Of a stretch of DNA of 64,000 nucleotides, positions 35,314 to 43,904 are shown one piece after another. Under the pieces are notes generated by a model. That model was not told the origin of the DNA. It was given only the letters and a program-made list of their open reading frames with translations, and searched no databases. Origin of the DNA: an uncultured Flavobacteriaceae bacterium. GTDB taxonomy: Bacteria; Bacteroidota; Bacteroidia; Flavobacteriales; Flavobacteriaceae. Every line of letters starts with the position of its first letter. The first letter of the stretch is position 1. The position numbers and the translations under genes are program-made. Location: NCBI GenBank assembly GCA_947494205.1, contig CANLUH010000013.1:46820-110819 (forward strand). The letters run 5' to 3'.

Positions 35314-35757
35314 ATGAGCTGTATTAGTAGTTTTAAAATTATAAAAGAGCGGTTTACATCTTTTTTAGAAGAAAAGGGCTATAGAAAAACATCAGAGCGC
35401 TATGCTATTCTAGAAGAAATCTATAGCGCTAAGGATCATATAGATATAGAAACACTTTTTACTAGAATGGTAAATAAAAAATATAGAGTTAGTCGTGCAA
35501 CGCTCTACAATACCATGGATATTTTACTAGAATCTCGTTTAGTACGGAAACATCAATTTGGTGATAGTACAGCATTTTACGAGAAGTCTTTTTTCGATGG
35601 GAAACACGATCATATTATTTTAACAGATACTGGTGAAATATTAGAGTTTTCCGACCCAATGGTACAAGAAATAAAGAAAACAATAGAAGAGACGCTTAAC
35701 ATAGAAATAGATACCCATTCGTTATACTTTTTTGCGACTCGAAATAAAAAGGTTTAA
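35314..35757 (+). CDS. Fur family metalloregulator
   Basis: 147 residues. Winged helix with [24 protein letters not shown] and [17 protein letters not shown]; the dimerisation domain has [17 protein letters not shown]. The usual HxHxxCxxC structural-zinc cysteines are replaced ([10 protein letters not shown]), a variant seen in some Bacteroidota Fur proteins. Its place next to a heme receptor operon suggests it controls that locus, possibly through the box at 32439-32453; it could also be a peroxide or zinc sensor. Confidence 0.85.
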   Translation: MSCISSFKIIKERFTSFLEEKGYRKTSERYAILEEIYSAKDHIDIETLFTRMVNKKYRVSRATLYNTMDILLESRLVRKHQFGDSTAFYEKSFFDGKHDHIILTDTGEILEFSDPMVQEIKKTIEETLNIEIDTHSLYFFATRNKKV

Positions 35758-35969
35758 ACTTATTTAGAAATATCAAAATGAGAGATTTCAAATAAACAGG
35801 CTAAAGTTGATTTAATGTTAATTCTAGTAAACCTAACAAATAGGTATTACAGCGTATTTTATTTGATGTTTAAATAATCTAGTTTATATTTAGACTAGAG
35901 AAAAAGTTGTTGAAAATCCACTCATCATAGGTGTTTTTTTATTCGTTATTAAATAAAAACTAAACCATA

Positions 35970-36902
35970 ATGCCCATATTAAGTATAATTAATACTGCTA
36001 AAGAATTTGCTAATACTAAAATTAAAACTCCATTTTTTACAACTTATACACTTATCTGGTTTTTTAGGAATTGGGAATTAGTATATTCTTTGATTTATTT
36101 TGATGAAAAACTTAATCTCGACAATAGATTAGAGTGTATACAACAATATTTTAATGAAAATCCTTTTGTAGATGGAGTATTATATAATATAGGTTGGACA
36201 TTTTTAGTGTTGTTTTTAAGTTATTTGCTATTGAATTTATCTAGAGTAATTACGTTGTTTTCAGAGATAAAATTAAAACCACTCATAAGTAACTTATTAG
36301 ATAAAGATACTGTAATCCCAAGAAATCGATTTAATATAGTTGAGAGCCAAAGAGATCAAGCGTTTGATACTATAAAAGAATTAAGAACTTCATTAGCAAA
36401 TATAGAGTCAGTGTTAACTGATAATAAAGAAATAATAAGAAATAAAGAAGATGAGATTAATGGGCATAAAGAGTATTATTCACAATTAGAGGAAAATAGA
36501 AATTCATTAAACAAAGATAAAGACGACTTATCAGTAATGTCTAATGCAAAAGATGATTTATTAAATTTGTTTAAAATAAATACTCAATCTCATATTAGAT
36601 TGATTATTGAACATTTAGGAGATAATAATGTTACAAATTTCTATTCTTTTTACAAAGAATATTTTGAAAAAGGAAAATTAATACCTTCAAATGAGTTATA
36701 TCAAAAATTTGAGTTAATGACTATAGAAAATGGTATAGCTAAATTTACGGATTTAGGAAGGGTTTTATATTTTCATTATTTAACGTCTATTCAAAAAAAG
36801 ACAATGTTACATAAACCTACAGATTACTTAGAGAAATACTATAAATATAAAGAAGAAGAGTTTATTAAAAAACATGAAATGAAACATCCTTCAAAAAATT
36901 AA
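35970..36902 (+). CDS. Two-TM membrane protein with coiled coil, unknown function
   Basis: 310 residues. Hydrophobic segments near 25-45 and 72-95, a long coiled coil at about 120-195 (QRDQAFDTIKELRTSLANIESV to DKDDLSVM), then an alpha/beta C-terminal domain with IRLIIEHLGDNNVTNFYSFYKEY and FTDLGRVLYFHYLT. No family recognised. The strongly AT-rich composition and the place next to the tmRNA gene, a frequent insertion site, hint at acquisition, without direct proof. A terminator follows at 36910. Confidence 0.65.
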   Translation: MPILSIINTAKEFANTKIKTPFFTTYTLIWFFRNWELVYSLIYFDEKLNLDNRLECIQQYFNENPFVDGVLYNIGWTFLVLFLSYLLLNLSRVITLFSEIKLKPLISNLLDKDTVIPRNRFNIVESQRDQAFDTIKELRTSLANIESVLTDNKEIIRNKEDEINGHKEYYSQLEENRNSLNKDKDDLSVMSNAKDDLLNLFKINTQSHIRLIIEHLGDNNVTNFYSFYKEYFEKGKLIPSNELYQKFELMTIENGIAKFTDLGRVLYFHYLTSIQKKTMLHKPTDYLEKYYKYKEEEFIKKHEMKHPSKN

Positions 36903-36909
36903 ATATTAA

Positions 36910-36936
36910 AAAACACTCTCAACAGAGTGTTTTTAT
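36910..36936 (+). terminator. Intrinsic terminator
   Basis: AAAACACTCT (36910-36919), loop CAAC, AGAGTGTTTT (36924-36933), ending in T's; it closes the 35970-36902 gene. Confidence 0.85.
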
Positions 36937-37108
36937 GTCCTATTCTAAAAAGTTGACAATTACCAATTTTACACTACGGCAATACGTAAAATGGCATTTA
37001 TTAATAGGAGCAGTACTTTCCTAAATATACCTCATTTATAATTGAATCAAAAAAAGTGTTTGTCTGTTAATGTCATTAAAGTAGCTAGAAATTATTTTTA
37101 TTTGTATT

Positions 37109-37143
37109 AAAAAAGCCCATAAATATTAATTTATGAGCTTTTT
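37109..37143 (-). terminator. Terminator of tmRNA
   Basis: Minus strand AAAAGCTCATAAAT, short loop, ATTTATGGGCTTTTTT, with one mismatch and a U-run; it lies 7 bases after the tmRNA 3' end. Confidence 0.75.
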
Positions 37144-37149
37144 ATTCTG

Positions 37150-37542
37150 TGGAGTCGGAGGGAATCGAACCCTCGTCCAAACAAGTAATCAAAGGGCTTT
37201 CTACACGCTTATTTTTTGATTAGGTTTTCGATAATAAACTGACCAAAAACAGCCTATTTATTACTTATCTTCTTTAGTTTCGAAAATGCACCGAAGCTTT
37301 ACACAATCTATATTGACATTTACGATGCCTCAAAATGGAACGCCGTCAATCAAGGCTTTCCGGAGACATAAAGCTTGTACACCTTGTGTACCGAGGCTTA
37401 ATCCTACTATAATTCGGATTAGGCAGCTAAAGCGTAGTTATTCTCGCCGTTTAAAAAGTTGACTTAGCGTTTTACGAGTTCAATGTCATTACTCGACGTG
37501 CTTACCGTTTCATTAATCTCGCTGTCAAAACCAGTCGACCCC
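37150..37542 (-). ncRNA. ssrA: Transfer-messenger RNA
   Basis: Rescues stalled ribosomes. The minus-strand 5' end is GGGGTCGACTGGTTTTGACAG at 37542 and the 3' end GGGTTCGATTCCCTCCGACTCC-A at 37150. GGGGUCG pairs with CGACUCC (one G-U) as the acceptor stem, and the T-loop GTTCGATTC is present. CCA is not encoded. The tag frame runs from GGC at 37448 to TAA at 37421-37419 and gives (A)GENNYALAA, ending in the expected ALAA degron. Length ~393 nt, one-piece type. Confidence 0.95.
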
Positions 37543-37576
37543 GATTTCATGTAAATGATTTACATTTTGTAGAACG

Positions 37577-37584
37577 CAAAGTTA
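37577..37584 (-). promoter_or_regulatory. -7 box of tmRNA
   Basis: TAACTTTG on the minus strand, about 35 bases before the mature 5' end. A TTG lies 22 bases further upstream, slightly longer than the usual spacing. The transcript would carry a short leader to be removed by RNase P. Confidence 0.5.
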
Positions 37585-37731
37585 CCAAAAAGTTTGTATA
37601 AGCTTGCAATTCCTACTATTTTCGTGCAAAAATTATTCCATAGCATTGCTTTGTCAGTCGCTGTCAGTAATTTAGGAGTAAATTAATAAATAGATTTCTG
37701 TATTCACAGAAATGAAAATAAACTGTTTTCT

Positions 37732-38937
37732 ATGAAATTCGCATTAATAAAAGAACGTAAAAACCCACCAGATCGCCGAGTTGTATTTTCTCCACAAGCT
37801 TTAGAAAAACTAAAAATAGATTTTCCAGAGGCAGAACTTGTTGTAGAATCGTCAGATATTCGAGTGTTTAAAGACGAAGAATATTCAGATTTAGGGTTTA
37901 CGATTTCAGAAAATGTAACAGATGCTGACGTTATGTTAGGTGTTAAAGAAGTGCCTATTTCGGCATTGATACCTAATAAGTCGTATTTCTTTTTTAGCCA
38001 TACGATTAAAAAACAGCCTTATAATAGAGATTTACTACGTGCTATTTTAGATAAAAATATTACGATGTATGATCACGAAACGATTGTTAACGAAAAGAAT
38101 AATCGTTTAATTGGTTTTGGATATTATGCAGGAGTAGTAGGGGCTTATAATGGTTTTAGAGCTTACGGGTTAAAATACGGAAGTTTTAATTTACCAAAGG
38201 CTGAAACGTTAAAAGATAGAGATGCTTTAAATGCTGAGCTAGATAAAATAACCGTTCCTAAAATGAAAATTGTTTTAACGGGAAGTGGGAAAGTAGGAAC
38301 AGGAGTAAAAGAAATTTTAGACCATTTAAAAATTAAAGAAGTTTCGGTTGACGATTATTTAAATAATGAGTTTGACGAAGCTGTTTATGTACAAATAGAT
38401 GTACTAGATTATAATACACGTAAAGATGGGCAAGATTTAGGGAAATACGATTTCTATAATAATGCTGAAGATTATAAATCTAACTTTATGCGTTTTGCTA
38501 AAGTGAGCGATGTTTTTGTTGCAGGACATTTCTTCGGTGATGGCGCTCCTTATTTATTTACTAGAGAAGATGCTAAATCACCAGATTTTAATATAAAATT
38601 AGTAGCAGATGTTAGTTGTGATATAGATGGACCAGTGGCTTGTACTATAAAACCATCTACTATTGCAGATCCTATTTATGGTTACGACCCAATAACAGAA
38701 CAGGAAACAGATTATAAAAACGATAATGCTATTGTTGTAATGGCTGTAGATAATTTACCTTGTGAGTTGCCTAATAATGCTAGTCGTGGTTTTGGATTTA
38801 TGTTTTTAAAGTCTGTTATCCCAGCGTTTTTTAATGGAGATAAAGACGGTGTTCTAGAGCGTGCAAAAATGACAGAAAACGGAAAGTTAACTGAGCGTTT
38901 TACGTATTTACAAGATTACGTAGACGGGAAAGAGTAG
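37732..38937 (+). CDS. Saccharopine/alanine dehydrogenase-like NAD(P) oxidoreductase
   Basis: 401 residues with the AlaDH/PNT two-domain layout. The N-terminal domain has ALIKERKNPPDRRVVFSP with the substrate Arg/Lys, and VMLGVKEVP. The nucleotide domain has KIVLTGSGKVGTGVKEIL followed by the acidic VSVDDY. ADVSCDIDGPVACTIKPSTIADP and DNLPCELPNNASRGF are characteristic of lysine-forming saccharopine dehydrogenase relatives. Probably lysine or alanine-type amino acid metabolism; exact substrate uncertain. A small hairpin ATTTCTG-N6-CAGAAAT lies just before it (37694-37713). Confidence 0.82.
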   Translation: MKFALIKERKNPPDRRVVFSPQALEKLKIDFPEAELVVESSDIRVFKDEEYSDLGFTISENVTDADVMLGVKEVPISALIPNKSYFFFSHTIKKQPYNRDLLRAILDKNITMYDHETIVNEKNNRLIGFGYYAGVVGAYNGFRAYGLKYGSFNLPKAETLKDRDALNAELDKITVPKMKIVLTGSGKVGTGVKEILDHLKIKEVSVDDYLNNEFDEAVYVQIDVLDYNTRKDGQDLGKYDFYNNAEDYKSNFMRFAKVSDVFVAGHFFGDGAPYLFTREDAKSPDFNIKLVADVSCDIDGPVACTIKPSTIADPIYGYDPITEQETDYKNDNAIVVMAVDNLPCELPNNASRGFGFMFLKSVIPAFFNGDKDGVLERAKMTENGKLTERFTYLQDYVDGKE

Positions 38938-38984
38938 TTTTTAAGTACTAAGTATTCATTATTAGAGATACTTTTATATAAATA

Positions 38985-39019
38985 AAAACGGTTATAGTAA
39001 TTTACTATAACCGTTTTTT
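38985..39019. terminator. Bidirectional terminator
   Basis: AAAACGGTTATAG (38985-38997), short loop, CTATAACCGTTTTTTT: a strong stem between two convergent genes. Confidence 0.9.
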
Positions 39020-39040
39020 TATTTTTAAAATGTTTGCTTT

Positions 39041-40930
39041 TTATGGATTTAATAAACCAATCATTAAATCTATTTCTTGCATCATTTTTTCATTTTGTCC
39101 GCTAAAACCAACAACTTTAAAGTTCATTTTTCCATCAGGGCCAATAATTACTTTAGTTGGTATACCACTTACATCATAACTAGAAGCGATATCAAACTCT
39201 TCGGTCTCTTTGTTTTTAGTATCAAAAATAACATTGAAATCGTATTTGTTTTTAGAAATGAAATCTGCTACTTTTTTCTCTCTATCTGCTCCATCTTCCA
39301 TAGTGTCTACAAATAATAGAACAACATTTTCGTTGTCTTTGTATTTTTCAACTACTTTTTGCATACCAGGAAAAGACGCTTTACAAGGACCACACCATGT
39401 TGCCCAGAAATCTAAGATTACTGTTTTTCCTTTTAAAGAAGCTAATGTTACTTCTTCTCCATCCATATTTTTAAGAGCAAAAGCAGGTGCTTCTTCGTTT
39501 AGCATAGATTTTTTTAAATCGGCTAATTCTTTCTCATGTGCTTTCTTTTCTATATCTGCAATAACAGCATCGAAATCACCGTCTTTATTAACTTCTGCAA
39601 AAGCAGTTTTGTAATACTCAGTCATTTTTTTAGTGCCTTTACCATCGTTTAAAAAAGCGTTAGCTTTATCGCTAACCGCTTGGTATTGCTTGTCTTCTAA
39701 TAAGAATTGAATATAACGTTCGTTTAATTCTGGATCTTTTCCTTCTCCTATTGCTATTTTTTGGTGATCTATAGCTTCTTTTACTTTTCCTTGTTTAAAT
39801 AGAATAAGCGCGTAAGTATCTGCATACATGTTATAAGAACTCTTTATGTTCTTTTTGTATTGGTTTGGTGTAAGATACTGTGGTTTATCGTCTAAAGCAT
39901 TTTCTGCTTGTTTTAATAAATCTAAAGACGATTTAGAAATTTTTGCAGCGAAGTCTAAATCTTTACCTTCTTCTGCTAAAGGCCAAGCCATACTGTTATA
40001 TAAGCTTGCTTTGTCCATAGGTTTATCCATCATAGCCACATATTTGTCAAACGACTTCATGTCTTTAGCTTTGTAACTTGCAGAAGCTAGGTTGTTTGTG
40101 AAAAAACCTAAATTTGAGTTTTCACTATCCATTGCTTTTATATCATTAAATATTTTCTCTTTATCAGCAAAATCTTTAGCTTCAAAAAAGGAATTCATTA
40201 ACGACGATGCTTTCATTTTTCCTTCAGGGAATTTTTCTATAGCAACCGTTCTAATAGAATCTGCTAGGTCTCTTTTTTTCATCATGCCATAAAAGCTAGA
40301 TAGTAAACCATAATCTTCTTCTGTTAGTGATGCTTTTCCTTTTAGTTCTTCGATTTTTGCTTCTACTAATGCTTTGCCTTTAGCTTTATCATTTCTAAAC
40401 ATGGTGTTTATATAACCGTTACCCCAAGCTTCTTTTAATTCTGGGCTAGCAGTAAGATCAGCTTCCATTGCTTCAGCTATAGCAGCTTTATCCGCTTCTA
40501 ATCCAAATTGGCGTCCATAAGAAGACGGATAGAATGCTACACTTGTATTACTTCCTTTTACAACATTACCATCTGCATCATGAACTTTTAATACGTATCC
40601 TTTTTTGTTGTTGTCATCGTATTTACCATCTACTGTAAAGTTAAATGCAACAGCAGAAATTGAGTCTGGTACAGTTATAGTTGCTTCCTTGTTTGTAAAA
40701 TTAATATCGTATGGGTACGCTTTTAATTGATTAATTTGATGGTAGAAACTTTCCATTTGTTCAGCATCTCCATTGTATGTAATGGTAAAAGGCTCGTTTT
40801 GTGTAATCTTGTCTGTAGAGAGTTCAAAGTCTCCTAAAGCAAGTGGCGTTGTTGCTGGTACTTTATTTTCTTCTTTACAAGACGAAAATGCCAATACTGC
40901 AACTAATGCGCAAAATGTTAGTTTTTTCAT
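39041..40930 (-). CDS. Large TlpA-type disulfide reductase lipoprotein with helical-repeat region
   Basis: 629 residues; lipobox FSSC (Cys18). Residues 30-130 form a beta-sandwich like those of Bacteroidota TlpA proteins, 150-460 is helical with TPR-like repeats (AIDHQKIAIGEGKDPELNERYIQFLLEDKQYQAV), and 480-625 is a thioredoxin domain with DFWATWCGPCKAS and the cis-Pro SGIPTKVII. A membrane-anchored periplasmic thiol reductase; the repeat region may bind client proteins. Confidence 0.87.
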   Translation of the reverse strand: MKKLTFCALVAVLAFSSCKEENKVPATTPLALGDFELSTDKITQNEPFTITYNGDAEQMESFYHQINQLKAYPYDINFTNKEATITVPDSISAVAFNFTVDGKYDDNNKKGYVLKVHDADGNVVKGSNTSVAFYPSSYGRQFGLEADKAAIAEAMEADLTASPELKEAWGNGYINTMFRNDKAKGKALVEAKIEELKGKASLTEEDYGLLSSFYGMMKKRDLADSIRTVAIEKFPEGKMKASSLMNSFFEAKDFADKEKIFNDIKAMDSENSNLGFFTNNLASASYKAKDMKSFDKYVAMMDKPMDKASLYNSMAWPLAEEGKDLDFAAKISKSSLDLLKQAENALDDKPQYLTPNQYKKNIKSSYNMYADTYALILFKQGKVKEAIDHQKIAIGEGKDPELNERYIQFLLEDKQYQAVSDKANAFLNDGKGTKKMTEYYKTAFAEVNKDGDFDAVIADIEKKAHEKELADLKKSMLNEEAPAFALKNMDGEEVTLASLKGKTVILDFWATWCGPCKASFPGMQKVVEKYKDNENVVLLFVDTMEDGADREKKVADFISKNKYDFNVIFDTKNKETEEFDIASSYDVSGIPTKVIIGPDGKMNFKVVGFSGQNEKMMQEIDLMIGLLNP

Positions 40931-41070
40931 TGAATATGAGAGTTTATATGTTAATAGCTTTAAAATTAGTAAATACTTTTTAAATAGGCTAACTATTTGA
41001 TAATAGGATTTATATAAACTGTTTCTTTTATTGAGATAGAAGCCGTTTTATGTAAGAAATAACAGCGTTT

Positions 41071-41733
41071 TTAATTTAAATTGGTTTTTGTCTTTTTAAA
41101 GAGTAGATATCCAATGCTTAGAGCGACTCCAAAACAAAGTGTAAATAGCCAAGCATTATAATGCGCTTTTGGTTGTATTACTATGGATACAATATCTGAA
41201 ATTATTTGACTGGGATTATTTAAAATTTCCCACGAATTATAACGTAAAAACCGACCAAGATACATCCCGAAACTGCTTAGAAACAAGATTGAAATAATAA
41301 TGAATTCTACAAGCGTATTATTGAAATATTGTTTTAAAATGATTTTACAATCTTTTATAGAGTAGTAAAATAGCATTAAACCATTAACTGCAAACGAAAA
41401 AATCATTAAAACATCTAACCATAATACTTTACTACTACTGTATTTTAAGTGTAATAAGTCTGTTACAATGTACGGCGCATTGGGTAAGAATAGCAACCAA
41501 ATAGAAAGAGAAGTTATTACAAGAAACCGATTAGTCGTTTTTAAACTTATTAAATAGGTAGTAATGGCGTAGGGAATAAAAGCTAAGAATATGTTCCATA
41601 TTAAAAACAGAAAATAACGTGTTTCTGTTATTTGCATTCTAATGATAAGTAACAAGATACTAAAAGACAAAGAGAGCGTTAGCAGTGTTAATATATTTAA
41701 TCGCTTTTTTAATGTAAGTGTTACGTTATGCAT
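41071..41733 (-). CDS. DUF1361 membrane protein
   Basis: 220 residues, six or seven membrane segments. The signature WLLFLPNAPYIVTDLLHL and PKAHYNAWLFTLCF are typical of DUF1361. It overlaps the preceding DUF2809 gene by 8 bp and ends the seven-gene membrane operon 45293-41071. Function unknown. Confidence 0.82.
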   Translation of the reverse strand: MHNVTLTLKKRLNILTLLTLSLSFSILLLIIRMQITETRYFLFLIWNIFLAFIPYAITTYLISLKTTNRFLVITSLSIWLLFLPNAPYIVTDLLHLKYSSSKVLWLDVLMIFSFAVNGLMLFYYSIKDCKIILKQYFNNTLVEFIIISILFLSSFGMYLGRFLRYNSWEILNNPSQIISDIVSIVIQPKAHYNAWLFTLCFGVALSIGYLLFKKTKTNLN

Positions 41734-42103
41734 AGTGGTTGTATTTTTTATCGATTAATACGGCGCAGATAATACCTAAAGTATAGGCTATTAAATCTTC
41801 AATACTAAAATGACTACCAAGAATTAAAGTGGCTAGTCGATTATGCCTAAGGTTTAAATAGTCTAATAGGTTAGCAAGTTGTAAAAACTCTATAGTGTAG
41901 GCTATTATTAAAACCGATAAAGCAATGAGTATTGTATTTGCTTTAAGGAAACTTTTAAAAAAAGTATATAGAAGTATTACTACTAGAAAATCTCCTAAAG
42001 TATACCTAATAAAACCATCTTTTAAAAAGAGGGCAATGAGTATTTCTGTTATTAACAGAATACTAAAAAGTATGAAATAAGTAGGATTAAAATAGAGTTT
42101 CAT
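41726..42103 (-). CDS. DUF2809 membrane protein
   Basis: 125 residues from the ATG at 42103, 4 bp after the previous gene; an upstream ATG at 42130 would overlap that gene by 23 bp. Four membrane segments. IEFLQLANLLDYLNLRHNRLATLILGSHFSIEDLIAYTLG is the DUF2809 signature; the family resembles VanZ-like proteins. Member of the seven-gene operon. Confidence 0.8.
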   Translation of the reverse strand: MKLYFNPTYFILFSILLITEILIALFLKDGFIRYTLGDFLVVILLYTFFKSFLKANTILIALSVLIIAYTIEFLQLANLLDYLNLRHNRLATLILGSHFSIEDLIAYTLGIICAVLIDKKYNHYA

Positions 42104-42107
42104 AGGC

Positions 42108-42749
42108 TTATACAATTTTAATTTTTTCACCTAAAAATTTCGGTTTTACATTAAATATAATATCTACGACTGCTTTGGTTTTTGCAATGTATTCTCTTAG
42201 TCTAGTTTTAAGCCCGTAACGCCCAGTAATATCTTTAGCATTAAATCCAACGGCATTAATATCGTGGTGTTTTGCTAAATAAATAGCACGTTGGTTATGA
42301 AACTCTTGAGAGATTACAATAAAGGAGGTTAAACCAAATATTTCTTTTGCTCTAACTACAGAATCTAACGTTCTAAATCCAGCATAATCTAAATAGATTT
42401 TAGATTCTGGAATACCTTGTTTAATAAGGTCGTCTTTAAAAGTCGAGGGTTCATCATAAGTTTTACGCCCGTTATCGCCGCTAACTAATATGTAGTCTAT
42501 TTTATTGGCTTTGTATAATGCAACAGCTGCATCAACTCTATATTTATAGTATAGGTTTATTCTGCCATTAGATAGTGTTTTTACAGCACCTAAAACTAAA
42601 CCTACTTTATGTTTTTCTAATTTTGAAACTGTGTTAAATGTTTTAGACTTGGCTGTTTGTTTTACTATATAATTAGAAATAACAATACATCCCATTGTTA
42701 GTATAAATAAGAAGAATAAGCGTTTCGTATATTTTATAATGCGTTTCAT
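42108..42749 (-). CDS. SanA/YdcF-type DUF218 membrane protein
   Basis: 213 residues; one N-terminal membrane anchor (10-30), then a DUF218 domain: GLVLGAVKTLSNGRINLYYKYRVDAAVALYKANKIDYILVSGDNG, and FIVISQEFHNQRAIYLAKHHDINAVGF. This is the SanA (vancomycin exclusion) subgroup, associated with envelope integrity. Start ATG at 42749. Confidence 0.88.
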   Translation of the reverse strand: MKRIIKYTKRLFFLFILTMGCIVISNYIVKQTAKSKTFNTVSKLEKHKVGLVLGAVKTLSNGRINLYYKYRVDAAVALYKANKIDYILVSGDNGRKTYDEPSTFKDDLIKQGIPESKIYLDYAGFRTLDSVVRAKEIFGLTSFIVISQEFHNQRAIYLAKHHDINAVGFNAKDITGRYGLKTRLREYIAKTKAVVDIIFNVKPKFLGEKIKIV

Positions 42750-42772
42750 TTTATGTAGTGTTTTTAAAGTAT

Positions 42773-43057
42773 TTATAAAGAGTCTATAACCATTTGAAAG
42801 TAGACTAATGCTATTGGGATATTTAATAGCAATACGCCAATAGATTTTAAGGTTTCTATTCTTCGCTTATCAATAAATAAAGCAACTATTAATAGGATTA
42901 GAATAATACTATTAATAAATGCAGCTAACCAAACATACATATAGCCTAACCAAATAATGAAATTGGAGGTGCCGAATATAAAATGAAGTATTAATAACAC
43001 TGTACCTATTATAAAAAATAGAGTGGCAATTTTTATGGTTGCTTTTAATCTATTCAT
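42773..43057 (-). CDS. Small hypothetical membrane protein
   Basis: 94 residues, three membrane segments (about 10-30, 36-58, 70-90) with KRRIETLKSIG between the last two. No family recognised. Spacing of 3 bp from the gene before it and 23 bp to the SanA-like gene places it in the operon. Confidence 0.7.
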   Translation of the reverse strand: MNRLKATIKIATLFFIIGTVLLILHFIFGTSNFIIWLGYMYVWLAAFINSIILILLIVALFIDKRRIETLKSIGVLLLNIPIALVYFQMVIDSL

Positions 43058-43060
43058 GAT

Positions 43061-43534
43061 TTAATAATTAAGGTTTATAAAAATGGCGCTTCTAATGTCG
43101 CTAATAGAAACAAGAAGCATGTTTTTAAAGTCTAGATTATGAAACGTATTTGCGTTTTTACCAATGCGATAAGATTTTAAATAGTATTTAATATAATCGG
43201 GGAGTAGCAGTGTTCCCAAAATAACAGCACCATACAGATAAAGACTATGTTTTCCATTACCTAAACTTAAATACTGTAAGGCAATTTCATCTTCTACTTT
43301 AATGCTATAACCTGTTAGTACATGATACGCATCATGGCGTTCTACTTTCGGAATTAATTCGAAATTATTTTTTTCTAAAAATAGCCCCAAATGTTTGCCA
43401 AATGTATAATCCGGATAGGTTAGTAATTCTGCTTTATAGATTCCCCATGGTTTGTGGTTTTTAAAAAGAGAAGTATATAGTGTTTTAGAAACTTCAAATA
43501 ACCATATAATTAATTGCTTTCTATACTTTTTCAT
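43061..43534 (-). CDS. Coq4-like protein
   Basis: 157 residues. ERHDAYHVLTGYSIKVEDEIALQYLSLGNG (about residues 72-101) contains HDxxH, eleven residues, then Glu, exactly the metal-binding motif of the Coq4 family (HDxxHx11E). The flanking GKHLGLFLEKNNFELIP and YIKYYLKSYRIGKNANTFHNLDF also fit. Coq4 works in ubiquinone synthesis, but Bacteroidota normally use menaquinone, so its role here must differ. Overlaps the upstream gene by 14 bp, so it is translationally coupled. Confidence 0.72.
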   Translation of the reverse strand: MKKYRKQLIIWLFEVSKTLYTSLFKNHKPWGIYKAELLTYPDYTFGKHLGLFLEKNNFELIPKVERHDAYHVLTGYSIKVEDEIALQYLSLGNGKHSLYLYGAVILGTLLLPDYIKYYLKSYRIGKNANTFHNLDFKNMLLVSISDIRSAIFINLNY

Positions 43535-43901
43535 ACAGGTCTTGTTTAGAAATCCATACCCAAGTTTGTAATAATGTAAAAAAGGCAGATGTAAAAAACG
43601 CTATAGCAAACACGTCATACTTAAATTGATGAATAGCGATACTAGATACCGTAAAAACAACTATAGCGTAATACGGAAAATAAATTTTAAATATTTGTTG
43701 TTTGCTAAGCGTACTTTCTAAAAACCAGAACACAGGAAATACAGTAAATACAATTGTAAATAGGCAACATATAAATATGGGGATTAACGATAATGGTATA
43801 AGTGCTATTACAGAATCTGAACTTAATTCCGGAAGTATAATTATCCAAAAAATAACAGAAGCCATACCCGTTGCTTTTACAGCTGTATTTCCTATTCTCA
43901 T
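43521..43901 (-). CDS. Small hypothetical membrane protein
   Basis: 126 residues, four membrane segments. No family recognised. It lies 3 bp downstream of the DUF4173 gene and overlaps the Coq4-like gene by 14 bp. Confidence 0.68.
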   Translation of the reverse strand: MRIGNTAVKATGMASVIFWIIILPELSSDSVIALIPLSLIPIFICCLFTIVFTVFPVFWFLESTLSKQQIFKIYFPYYAIVVFTVSSIAIHQFKYDVFAIAFFTSAFFTLLQTWVWISKQDLYEKV

Positions 43902-43904
43902 AAC

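Noticed and set aside
35970..37542. Possible genomic island next to tmRNA, a common integration site
   Set aside because: No integrase gene and no duplicate of the tmRNA 3' end were seen in the window; only one odd membrane gene lies there.
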